Source: Flavobacteriaceae bacterium (GTDB taxonomy: Bacteria; Bacteroidota; Bacteroidia; Flavobacteriales; Flavobacteriaceae). From it: DNA of 20,224 nucleotides. The position numbers and the translations under genes were made by a program. The notes under the pieces were generated by a model. It saw only the letters and a program-made list of their open reading frames with translations. It was not told where the DNA came from and did no database searches. Within the stretch, counting starts at the first letter, position 1. The number at the start of each line of letters is the position of its first letter. Positions 1 through 7,768 of the stretch are shown here, piece by piece. Location: assembly GCA_008081175.1 (NCBI GenBank), contig VMCW01000002.1:1-20224 (forward strand). Direction: 5' to 3'.

Positions 1-1
1 G

Positions 2-313
2 ATTCCTTATCCTCTTTTTTCTACCAGCTCTGCTACACTCAGTTTGGATGTTACTGCTGCTCTAATAGAAACCTTACAAGAGGATCCGTTTTTAGCTAGG
101 GAATTAAAAAGTGTTCAATTGGAGAAAAACCAATATAAGTTAAGCTTAAAATCGTATGAATTTGAGGTTCTTCTCGGCACTCCTACACGTGTGAAAGAGA
201 AAATAAAAAAGCTAAAAGTCTTTTGTGCATTTCAGCATGTTCAAGACAGTTTAAAAAATTATAAATCAATCAATTTAAGTTACGACAAGCAAGTGGTAGC
301 TTCAAGCTCATAG
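2..313 (+). CDS. ftsQ: Cell division protein FtsQ, C-terminal fragment
   Basis: This is the last roughly 103 codons of a gene that enters from upstream; the frame is open from the first complete codon, so the TTG at 44 is not its start. FtsQ is a bitopic inner-membrane divisome protein whose periplasmic part links early and late division proteins. The visible part carries no membrane segment and matches the end of a flavobacterial FtsQ: a stretch predicting beta and alpha elements (DPFLARELKSVQL, YEFEVLLGTPTRVKEKIKKL), then the closing YKSINLSYDKQVV. The tail is divergent between species, so the call leans on position: it ends 4 bases before ftsA, with ftsZ next, which is the normal ftsQ-ftsA-ftsZ order. 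The TAG stop at 311-313 is clear. Confidence 0.88.
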   Translation: MPYPLFSTSSATLSLDVTAALIETLQEDPFLARELKSVQLEKNQYKLSLKSYEFEVLLGTPTRVKEKIKKLKVFCAFQHVQDSLKNYKSINLSYDKQVVASSS

Positions 314-317
314 TGTT

Positions 318-1628
318 ATGGAACAAAAAAATTTTTCAGTTGGGTTAGACATTGGTACAACAAAAATTGTTGCATTAGTTGGTAAGAAAAACGAATTCAA
401 TAAAGTTGAAATTCTTGGAGTTGGAAAGTCAAAAAGCTTGGGTGTGCATAGAGGTGTGGTAAATAACATTACCCAAACCATACAATCCATACAACAAGCT
501 GTTGAAGATGCACACACAAACGCTGGAGTACAAATAACTGATGTAGTCGTAGGCATTGCGGGTCAACACATCCGCAGTATTCAACACAGTGATTATATTA
601 CAAGAGAAAATCCAGAGGCAGTAATTGATGAGGAGGACATTCAACGACTCATACAACAAGTTTATAAACTTGTAATGTTGCCTGGAGAAGAAATTATTCA
701 TGTCCTTCCACAAGAATACAAAGTAGACGGTCAAGGTGAAATTAAAGAGCCTGTAGGAATGCACGGCGGTCGTTTGGAGGCAAATTTTCACGTGGTTGTA
801 GGACAAGTTTCCTCAATCAAAAACATAGGCAGATGTATCAAAAGTGCAGGACTCAACATGGCGAATATAACTTTGGAGCCCTTGGCATCTTCGGAGGCAG
901 TTCTGAGTTTTGAGGAAAAGGAAGCCGGTGTTGCTTTGATTGATATTGGTGGAGGAACTACAGATCTGGCCATCTTTAAAGACGGTATAATACGTCATAC
1001 AGCTGTGATTCCTTTTGGAGGAAATGTGATTACGGAGGACATTAAAGAAGGATGTTCCATAATTGAAAAACAAGCAGAATTATTGAAAATTAAATTTGGT
1101 TCTGCCTGGCCCGGAGAAAATAGAGACACCGAAATTGTTTCTATACCTGGACTTAGAGGTAGAGACCCTAAAGAAATTTCATTAAAAACCCTTTCCAAAA
1201 TCATTAATGCACGAGTGGTAGAAATTATCGAGCAAGTGTTTTTAGAAATTAAAAATTACGGTCATAACGATCAAAAGAAAAAATTGATTGCTGGAATTGT
1301 TCTGACGGGGGGAGGTAGTCAACTCAAGCACTTAAAACAATTGGTTGAGTATATAACGGGAATGGATACCCGCGTAGGTTATCCTTCAGAGCATCTTGCT
1401 GGAAACACACAGGAAACGGTCTCCAGCCCCCTGTTTGCAACCTCTGTCGGTTTGTTAATGAATGCATTAGAGGGAGCTCCAGAAGTAAAAACTCAAATTA
1501 CTACAGAAGAGGAAGGAGCGCCAGTAAAAGAAAGTGAAGTAGAAGAAACAGCTGCTGTTTCTCAAAAAAGAAAATCGATCTTAGATCGTTTTGGAGAAAA
1601 ATTAAAAGAATTTTTAGACAACGCCTAA
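318..1628 (+). CDS. ftsA: Cell division protein FtsA
   Basis: FtsA is an actin-like ATPase that ties FtsZ filaments to the inner membrane and recruits later divisome proteins. The 436-residue product has the expected parts: the phosphate-1 loop near residues 7-16 (VGLDIGTTKI), the FtsA-specific 1C subdomain at about 80-165, the phosphate-2 loop at 206-217 (ALIDIGGGTTDL) and the adenosine motif near 327-336 (GIVLTGGGSQ). After a variable acidic linker (about 385-415) it ends in a basic amphipathic segment at 417-435 (KRKSILDRFGEKLKEF), typical of the membrane-targeting helix. Length is normal for the family in Bacteroidota. The ATG lies 4 bases after the ftsQ stop and ftsZ begins 10 bases after its own stop, so it is cotranscribed and probably translationally coupled. 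Nothing is missing or broken. Confidence 0.97.
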   Translation: MEQKNFSVGLDIGTTKIVALVGKKNEFNKVEILGVGKSKSLGVHRGVVNNITQTIQSIQQAVEDAHTNAGVQITDVVVGIAGQHIRSIQHSDYITRENPEAVIDEEDIQRLIQQVYKLVMLPGEEIIHVLPQEYKVDGQGEIKEPVGMHGGRLEANFHVVVGQVSSIKNIGRCIKSAGLNMANITLEPLASSEAVLSFEEKEAGVALIDIGGGTTDLAIFKDGIIRHTAVIPFGGNVITEDIKEGCSIIEKQAELLKIKFGSAWPGENRDTEIVSIPGLRGRDPKEISLKTLSKIINARVVEIIEQVFLEIKNYGHNDQKKKLIAGIVLTGGGSQLKHLKQLVEYITGMDTRVGYPSEHLAGNTQETVSSPLFATSVGLLMNALEGAPEVKTQITTEEEGAPVKESEVEETAAVSQKRKSILDRFGEKLKEFLDNA

Positions 1629-1638
1629 TAAGTATCAA

Positions 1639-3708
1639 ATGGATTTAGAAGAAACCAAAGGGATTAACTTTGATTTACCCAAAAACAGAAGCAACGTAAT
1701 AAAAGTCATCGGTGTTGGTGGTGGTGGGAGTAACGCCATTAATTATATGTTTCAGCAAGGAATAAAAGGGGTAGATTTTGTAATTACCAATACAGATGCT
1801 CAAGCTCTTTCTGAAAGTGGTGTGCCTACAAAAATCCAATTGGGAGCCAGTCTTACAGAAGGTCTGGGTGCTGGCGCCAATCCTGAAGTGGGAGCAAAAG
1901 CAGCACAAGAAAGCATAGAGGAAATTGAGAACATACTCTCAACTCAAACTAAAATGGTTTTTATCACTGCTGGGATGGGTGGTGGTACGGGAACAGGTGC
2001 AGCACCTGTAATCGCTCAAATGGCAAAATCCATGGACATCCTTACTGTAGGGATCGTAACTATGCCTTTTCAATTTGAAGGACGTCTCCGTTTAGAACAA
2101 GCACAAAAAGGATTGGAACGTATTAAAGAAGCCGTTGATGCTCTTATAGTAATCAATAACAATAAATTGCGCGAAGTTTACGGCAATTTAGGTTTTAAAG
2201 CAGGATTTGCAAAAGCAGATGAAGTGTTAGCAACAGCAGCGCGTGGTATAGCAGAGGTTATTACACATCACTACACTCAAAACATCGACTTGAAAGACGC
2301 TAAAACTGTTTTAACCAATTCGGGTACAGCAATTATGGGATCAGCTTCCGCTTCAGGGTCAAATAGGGCTCAGGAAGCTATAGTAAAAGCACTGGACTCT
2401 CCCCTGTTAAATGATAATAAAATTACAGGTTGTAAAAATGTATTGTTACTTATTGTTTCAGGGACAGATGAAATTACCATAGACGAGATTGGAGAAATTA
2501 ATGATTTTATCCAGGCCGAGGCTGGGAATCATACAAATATTATAATGGGTGTAGGAGAGGATACCTCTTTGGGAAATGAGGTCTCTGTAACTGTTATCGC
2601 AACTGGTTTTGGTCAAGAACAGCAGAATGAAATTTCCAATACAGAAGCTAAAAAAATTATTCATTCTCTAGAAGAAGAACAAAAAATTGTACACGATCTC
2701 AGTGAAAATAAAGATACAGATTTTACTTCAAGCTCATTTGATAATACATTTTTCAATGAAGAGGAAACAACAGTGCCACATGCAAAAGAACAAGAAGAAC
2801 CTCTTATTCATCTGAACGACATACTTTACGATATTAATGTAGAAGTTGAAGTAGTAGGTTATGAGGTAGTTGCCGAAAAAGCAATTGAAATTGAGGAGGA
2901 ATTAGAATTTGTTGAATCCAATAATTTTTCTCTTTTAGAAGATGAAATTGAAGAGACTAAAGCCCCTGTAGCGTTCTCTGAAGAACAAACAAACGCTACA
3001 GAGACTTTTGAAGAGGTTACTGAAACTCCTCTTTTTCAACCACAATTTGATGAAGTAACCGCAAGCGTTGAAGAAGAGGAATTAGAAGAGTTTCCTGCTA
3101 GTGAGCCTTTGGCAGATTTGAACACTCCCGATGATGAGGAATTCGTCTTTAATGAAGTAAATCCTTCTGTAATGGAGATGGATGTGGTAGATCCCGAAAT
3201 AATAGAGCTTGAGAGTCAAATCTCAATGGATTTCGATTTACCTTTTTCAGAGAAAAAAGTTGCGGTCGATGAAGTAATCAATGAATCTAAAGAAAATGAA
3301 AGACATCAAGAGACCCCTTTTGAGCAAGACTTTGAGCAGGCAGCTCTAGAAGTTAAGTTTGAAATAAAAAAGGAGGCAGAAGAGGAGTTACAATCAGAAG
3401 TTGTAGTTTCTGATGAAGTGACAGCTGAAAAACAAGAAAGTACAAATCCTTTTGAACAAACCATAAACCAAACAATAGCCTCACAAGCAGAAAAAAGGAA
3501 AACGCACCTGAAAGCGTATAACCACAAATTTTCACATCAATACCAAAAGGTAGAAGAAATGGAAAAAGAACCAGCTTATAAAAGAAGAGGATTAGAACTA
3601 GAGGATGACCTTAATGACAGTCCTTCAAGATTATCCTTAGATAGTGATAGTAATGAAGACCTTCAAATCCGGTCAAACAATTCTTTTTTACACGATAATG
3701 TAGATTAA
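1639..3708 (+). CDS. ftsZ: Cell division GTPase FtsZ with extended acidic linker
   Basis: FtsZ is the tubulin-like GTPase that forms the division ring. The globular part fills residues 1 to about 327: an N-terminal glycine loop (GVGGGGSNAINYM, 25-37), the tubulin signature at 113-125 (MGGGTGTGAAPVI), and the T7 synergy loop around 215-225 (NIDLKDAKTVL), whose acidic residues complete the neighbour's GTPase site. From about 328 to 640 follows a roughly 310-residue linker very rich in Glu and Asp and poor in predicted fold. It ends in a basic patch (KRKTHLKAYNHKFSHQY) and the flavobacterial C-terminal tail RSNNSFLHDNVD. At 689 residues it is much longer than the about 380-400 usual in model bacteria, but long linkers occur in this phylum. 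The next gene starts 2 bases after the stop, implying coupling. The reading frame is uninterrupted. Confidence 0.97.
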   Translation: MDLEETKGINFDLPKNRSNVIKVIGVGGGGSNAINYMFQQGIKGVDFVITNTDAQALSESGVPTKIQLGASLTEGLGAGANPEVGAKAAQESIEEIENILSTQTKMVFITAGMGGGTGTGAAPVIAQMAKSMDILTVGIVTMPFQFEGRLRLEQAQKGLERIKEAVDALIVINNNKLREVYGNLGFKAGFAKADEVLATAARGIAEVITHHYTQNIDLKDAKTVLTNSGTAIMGSASASGSNRAQEAIVKALDSPLLNDNKITGCKNVLLLIVSGTDEITIDEIGEINDFIQAEAGNHTNIIMGVGEDTSLGNEVSVTVIATGFGQEQQNEISNTEAKKIIHSLEEEQKIVHDLSENKDTDFTSSSFDNTFFNEEETTVPHAKEQEEPLIHLNDILYDINVEVEVVGYEVVAEKAIEIEEELEFVESNNFSLLEDEIEETKAPVAFSEEQTNATETFEEVTETPLFQPQFDEVTASVEEEELEEFPASEPLADLNTPDDEEFVFNEVNPSVMEMDVVDPEIIELESQISMDFDLPFSEKKVAVDEVINESKENERHQETPFEQDFEQAALEVKFEIKKEAEEELQSEVVVSDEVTAEKQESTNPFEQTINQTIASQAEKRKTHLKAYNHKFSHQYQKVEEMEKEPAYKRRGLELEDDLNDSPSRLSLDSDSNEDLQIRSNNSFLHDNVD

Positions 3709-3710
3709 TT

Positions 3711-4163
3711 ATGGGAATTCTAAGTAACCTCACAGAAGAGATAAAAGATGCAATGCGAGCAAAAGACAGCTTGAGATTGGAATCATTACGGGCAATAAAA
3801 TCTGCTGTACTTTTAGCACAAACAGCCAGTGGTGCAGGAAAAGAACTCAATGATGAAGAAACCATAAAGTTGCTACAACGATTGGTCAAGCAGAGAAAAG
3901 AAAGTGCAAGTATCTTTAAAGAACAAGGTCGTCCCGACCTCGCATCACCGGAGGAAGCACAAGCTGAAATCATTGCCGCATTTCTACCCGCCCAACTCTC
4001 CGAAGAAGAGGTTTCAAAAATAGTCTCTGAAATCATAGTTAAAACTGGGGCAGAGGGAATGAAAGATATGGGGAAAGTTATGGGGTTGGCCTCAAAAGAA
4101 CTTGCAGGAAAAGCAGAAGGAAAACTTATAGCAGATCTTGTTAAACAGCATTTGACTTCCTGA
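3711..4163 (+). CDS. GatB/YqeY-domain protein
   Basis: A 150-residue protein that is almost entirely a YqeY/GatB tail domain. It opens with MGILSNLTEEIKDAMRAKD and the helical repeat region ESLRAIKSAV, then LLQRLVKQRKESASIFKEQGR, and closes with a second helical subdomain (EIIAAFLPAQLSEEEV, KDMGKVMGLAS). In GatB this domain contacts tRNA during amidation of misacylated tRNA. The free-standing form has no settled biochemical role, and no catalytic residues can be pointed to. It is cytosolic, with no signal or membrane segment. It starts 2 bases after ftsZ and is probably the last gene of the division operon, a linkage I know from other flavobacteria. A weak terminator-like hairpin follows. Confidence 0.93.
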   Translation: MGILSNLTEEIKDAMRAKDSLRLESLRAIKSAVLLAQTASGAGKELNDEETIKLLQRLVKQRKESASIFKEQGRPDLASPEEAQAEIIAAFLPAQLSEEEVSKIVSEIIVKTGAEGMKDMGKVMGLASKELAGKAEGKLIADLVKQHLTS

Positions 4164-4205
4164 TTAGTTAACTTGTTCAATACTTTTTTACTGAATACAT
4201 AGGGT

Positions 4206-4223
4206 AAACCCAGGGGTTTTTTT
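4206..4223 (+). terminator. Weak intrinsic terminator after the ftsQAZ-yqeY operon
   Basis: The arms AAACC (4206-4210) and GGTTT (4215-4219) pair around a CAGG loop and run into more T residues up to 4223. The stem is only 5 bp, so termination may be partial. No clear -33/-7 promoter pair was found between here and the peptidase gene at 4284, although GATTTAA (4232-4238) and TTAAATC (4251-4257) form a 7-bp inverted repeat. Confidence 0.45.
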
Positions 4224-4283
4224 ATTCGATTGATTTAACTTTTTGTACATTTAAATCGATAGCAATCAACTCAACTATACCTT

Positions 4284-6389
4284 ATGAAACATAGATTTTT
4301 TTTTAGCGCAGTAAGCATTTTATGTGTACTGCACATCTCTTTAGCCCAAGTGGAGGGCTATACTTCTGAAAGTTGGAAAAAACAATTGGAAATAGAAAGT
4401 ATTTTTTTAAAACAGCAAAATCTCACAGCTTTTAAAAAGCATTTAAAAAAAATAACCGAACGCCCCCATGTCGCTGGTAGTGAAACGAATGTAGCAGTAC
4501 AACAGTACATGACAGAAGTCATGGAAAAAGCAGGTTTTGAGGTAAAACAATACCCCTATGATCTTTATTTGCCTAGTACACCAGGTAGTTCGCTTATAGA
4601 GATTGTAACCCCATCAAGAGCAATATTGAATCAAAAAGAAGACATCATTCCTGGAGATGAATATTCAAAAGATCCACTCCTTTGGAAAGGATGGAATGCT
4701 TTTTCAGGGAGTGGGGAAGTAACAGCAGAAGTAGTTTATGCAAATTACGGAAGGAAAGAAGATTTCGAAACGTTGAAGGCTTTAGGAATTGATTTAAAAG
4801 GAAAAATAGTCTTAGCACGTTACGGCGGAAACTTTAGAGGCTACAAGGCTAAATTTGCCGAAGCTTATGGCGCAGCCGGACTTATTATCTACACGGATCC
4901 CAAAGACAGTGGTTATGCAAAGGGATTGGTTTATCCAGAGGGTCCCTATTACAACAAAAGCACAATTCAAAGAGGCTCTTTATTAACTACAGATTTTACA
5001 GGTGATCCATTGACTCCTTTTGAACCAGCATTACCTCTGGATGGAAAAAAGAAAATAAAACGTATGGATCCCTCATTAGCTCAGTTACATAAAATCCCCG
5101 TTACTCCAATAGCCTATGGAGAAGCAGAAAAAATATTAAGCCAAATGAATGGAAAAGTAGTTCCTACTTCTTGGCAAGGTGGATTGCCTTTTACATATCG
5201 TCTGGAGGGTGGAAGTACTTTGACTGTTCGATTGAAAGTAGATCAAAAAATCGATTTTGTAAGAGCCGCAAATGTGGTCGGTATGATGAAAGGGAGTGAA
5301 GCACCAGAGGAATGGATAATTCTAGGATGTCATTTTGATGCTTGGGGATTTGGAGCTACAGATCCAAACAGCGGAACTGCAATGTTATTGAGTTTAAGTG
5401 AAACCCTAGGAAAATTAAAAAAAGAAGGCTTTACACCAAAAAGATCCATATTGATAGGACATTGGGACGCAGAAGAATTTGGTGTGATCGGTTCAGCTGA
5501 ATGGGTAGAACAAATGCGTGAACAGCTTCAGGCTAAAGGTGTTGTTTATATGAATTTTGACGGGGGTGTATCAGGTAAAAACTTTGGTGCTTCCGCAGCG
5601 CCTACATTAAAAAAAATATTGGTAGAAGCATCTAAATCAGTTAAGTATCCATATACCGATCAATCGTTGTTTGACTTTTGGAGAAAAAACAGTAATGATG
5701 AACCACGAATTGGAAACTTAGGAGGTGGTTCTGATCATATCGCTTTTTATATGCACGTTGGGGTGCCTTCTTTGAGTGGAGGGGCTGGTGGACCTAATTT
5801 ATACCATTCGAACTACGACAGCTTTCAATTTTATGAGCAGTTTGTAGATCCAGAATTCAAAATGGGCCCTATGGTCGAACAGATGGCAGGTATAATGGCG
5901 CTTCGTATGGCTAATGGAGAACTCATTCCATATAATCTCACTAGGTATCCTAAGGATTTGAATTTACATTTTAATACAGCAACAGATAAGATAAAAAAAT
6001 ACAATGCTTTTTTTGAAGGTTTTCCACAGGCAGAGTCCGCTATAGCAACTCTAGAGAAAACAGCAATTGAACTTAGTCTTCTATTGGAATCTCACCTTGA
6101 AAAGGGTAGTTTTTCTAAGAAAGAGCTACATGATCTTAACCAGCAATTGATTGCTCTTGAAAAGAGTTTTATTTCAGAAAAGGGTATGTACTTTGGATCT
6201 TGGTATAAATCCCTCTACGCTTCCTCCGATCCTTTCAGTGGGTATGCAGCTTGGATACTTCCTGGGCTCGAATATGAAATTGCTTTAAATTCTTCTGAAA
6301 GATTACAAGAATGGGATGAACGCTATTCAAAAGCGATTCATGTTCTGAACAACAAAATGATCCAAATGTCAGAACAGATAAAAGATTAA
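4284..6389 (+). CDS. Secreted M28B metallopeptidase (glutamate carboxypeptidase II/PSMA-like)
   Basis: A 701-residue exported zinc exopeptidase. A signal peptide covers residues 1-21 (hydrophobic core FFFSAVSILCVLHISLA, likely cut before Gln22). A PA (protease-associated) domain is inserted at about 145-300, including DLKGKIVLARYGGNFRGYKA. The di-zinc M28 core has all ligands by analogy with human PSMA: His350 and Asp360 (GCHFDAWGFGATDPNSG), the catalytic base Glu397 and ligand Glu398 (HWDAEEFGVIGSAEW), Asp426 (YMNFDGG) and His508 (LYHSNYDSF). The C-terminus (about 560-701) fits a transferrin-receptor-like dimerisation domain. Family members trim acidic or other C-terminal residues from peptides; the exact specificity cannot be read here. 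It is convergent with the SusCD pair, which invites a role in peptide scavenging, but they are not one operon. The N-terminal Cys14 is inside the signal core and does not form a good lipobox. Confidence 0.95.
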   Translation: MKHRFFFSAVSILCVLHISLAQVEGYTSESWKKQLEIESIFLKQQNLTAFKKHLKKITERPHVAGSETNVAVQQYMTEVMEKAGFEVKQYPYDLYLPSTPGSSLIEIVTPSRAILNQKEDIIPGDEYSKDPLLWKGWNAFSGSGEVTAEVVYANYGRKEDFETLKALGIDLKGKIVLARYGGNFRGYKAKFAEAYGAAGLIIYTDPKDSGYAKGLVYPEGPYYNKSTIQRGSLLTTDFTGDPLTPFEPALPLDGKKKIKRMDPSLAQLHKIPVTPIAYGEAEKILSQMNGKVVPTSWQGGLPFTYRLEGGSTLTVRLKVDQKIDFVRAANVVGMMKGSEAPEEWIILGCHFDAWGFGATDPNSGTAMLLSLSETLGKLKKEGFTPKRSILIGHWDAEEFGVIGSAEWVEQMREQLQAKGVVYMNFDGGVSGKNFGASAAPTLKKILVEASKSVKYPYTDQSLFDFWRKNSNDEPRIGNLGGGSDHIAFYMHVGVPSLSGGAGGPNLYHSNYDSFQFYEQFVDPEFKMGPMVEQMAGIMALRMANGELIPYNLTRYPKDLNLHFNTATDKIKKYNAFFEGFPQAESAIATLEKTAIELSLLLESHLEKGSFSKKELHDLNQQLIALEKSFISEKGMYFGSWYKSLYASSDPFSGYAAWILPGLEYEIALNSSERLQEWDERYSKAIHVLNNKMIQMSEQIKD

Positions 6390-6392
6390 AAA

Positions 6393-6420
6393 AAAACCCC
6401 CTTAGTTTTAAGGGGGTTTT
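6393..6420. terminator. Bidirectional intrinsic terminator between peptidase and SusD genes
   Basis: The perfect arms CCCCCTTA (6397-6404) and TAAGGGGG (6409-6416) enclose a 4-base loop. AAAA and TTTT flank them, giving a 12-bp stem with a U-tract in either direction. It lies 3 bases past the peptidase stop and 16 bases before the susD stop, so it can serve both convergent transcripts. Confidence 0.9.
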
Positions 6421-6436
6421 AAACTAAAACTAATGT

Positions 6437-7738
6437 TTAATTCACATTAGGATTGGATTGAATTTCTGATATGGTAATGGGTAAAAACGTCCCCGGTGAG
6501 TTAATTGCAGGGGAAGAGCTTATCCAATATTCAGAAGGACTTCCAAATCGATAATGATCAGCGATTCTTCTTCCTTGAAGGAACAAGTTTACTCTTCTGG
6601 AATGTTCAAGAAGATCTTGTGCATCCACTTGATCAGAAAAGGGAGTGAGTCCATCGAGAGCTCTCAATTTATTGATGTTTTCAGTAAACGAAGCATTATC
6701 GCCATTAGCTAAGGCATTTTCAGCAATAATTAATAGCATTTCTCTTCCAGAGACTACAGGATATTCAGGATATAAACCAGGTGCTGTAAAATTCACAACA
6801 TTTTTATACAGTGCAGGATCTGCAATATTGTCAATAGGATCCATTAGCGACACAGTGGTTGCTGGATTTCCATCTCCAATAGCGTCAGGTCTTTTGGCAT
6901 CTGAAGAAATGATGTATGAATCAGACAAACGCATTTCTAAGCGGTCATTGACCTCACCAGCAATATCCAATCCGCCTACCGTATCGGGTGCAGAACCAGA
7001 AGTGATTAGATTGACAGAAAAGTCATCTCCTAAGGCTGCGATTGCTTCTGCAGCTAAACTAGCTGCTGAAGCAGAGCTCACTAGTGGTGCAGCAGTATTT
7101 ACTGGATTTGTCTTTGCCCAGATTCCTTTAGAGAATTCTGCTCTGGCTTTGGTGGCTTTGAGTTCAGCAGTGAGCCCAGCGTTTAAAGCTAGAGCCTTGT
7201 TTATGTACCCTATTGCTGCGTCGTATAAAGAGCCCATATTTGCCTTTCCAACAGGTGCAGCTCCTTCTGTTTTAACAGACCCAACAACAAAGTCATCAAA
7301 CATGTCTGCAATCACCATATAGATTGTTGCACCATACCAATAAGCACGAGCTAAATCTGCTTTATTTTTTGAAGAAAAGGCATTCGAAGTGCTAAATTCT
7401 TCTCCTCGAGCAATAACATCATCCGCCCAATAGCGAGCTTCTGCCACGTAGAAAAAGGCAGCATCTACAAATTCATTGTTGATGTTATCAACATTTCCAA
7501 AATTGAGCTGTTGCCATGCATCACGAGAACCAATCCAGATCATTTCATCACTTGCTACAGAATAGGGAGCAAGAATGTTTCCATAGGCTCTTACAAGCAC
7601 ACCTTCAAGTCCATTTACCATAGGACTGAATGCGCTTACGCCTAGTTGATCTTCCAATAAGTTGTTCGGGTTATTAGCATCTAAGCTACATCCGAGGAAC
7701 ATTATGATGGAAGTCAGTAAAATAAATGTTTTTTTCAT
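6437..7738 (-). CDS. SusD/RagB-family outer-membrane lipoprotein
   Basis: SusD-family lipoproteins sit on the cell surface as a lid over their SusC partner and bind the nutrient before TonB-driven import. I place the start at 7738 (MKKTFILLTSIIMFLGC), which gives a compact lipoprotein signal with the lipidated Cys at residue 17 and a 433-residue product. Two in-frame upstream ATGs (7756 and 7765) would add up to 9 residues (MEKMKNIYT) and cannot be excluded; the 7765 start lies 3 bases after the susC stop. The body is alpha-helical and TPR-like (e.g. LARAYWYGATIYMVIADM, GREMLLIIAENAL). It ends with RRVNLFLQGRRIADHYRFG and the family's closing PITISEIQSNPNVN. The length is at the short end for SusD. 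No carbohydrate enzyme is nearby, so the ligand is unknown. Confidence 0.93.
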   Translation of the reverse strand: MKKTFILLTSIIMFLGCSLDANNPNNLLEDQLGVSAFSPMVNGLEGVLVRAYGNILAPYSVASDEMIWIGSRDAWQQLNFGNVDNINNEFVDAAFFYVAEARYWADDVIARGEEFSTSNAFSSKNKADLARAYWYGATIYMVIADMFDDFVVGSVKTEGAAPVGKANMGSLYDAAIGYINKALALNAGLTAELKATKARAEFSKGIWAKTNPVNTAAPLVSSASAASLAAEAIAALGDDFSVNLITSGSAPDTVGGLDIAGEVNDRLEMRLSDSYIISSDAKRPDAIGDGNPATTVSLMDPIDNIADPALYKNVVNFTAPGLYPEYPVVSGREMLLIIAENALANGDNASFTENINKLRALDGLTPFSDQVDAQDLLEHSRRVNLFLQGRRIADHYRFGSPSEYWISSSPAINSPGTFLPITISEIQSNPNVN

Positions 7739-7768
7739 TGTATATATATTTTTCATTTTTTCCATTAT

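Noticed and set aside
3611..4180. A 189-codon minus-strand open frame opposite the YqeY-domain gene
   Set aside because: It is the complement of the end of ftsZ plus the GatB/YqeY gene, both clearly coding on the plus strand. The product is low-complexity Ser/Ala/Phe with no motif.
6645..7322. A 225-codon plus-strand open frame within the susD region
   Set aside because: It is antisense to a well-supported SusD gene, its Ser/Ala-rich product matches no fold I know, and it arises from codon bias of the real gene.
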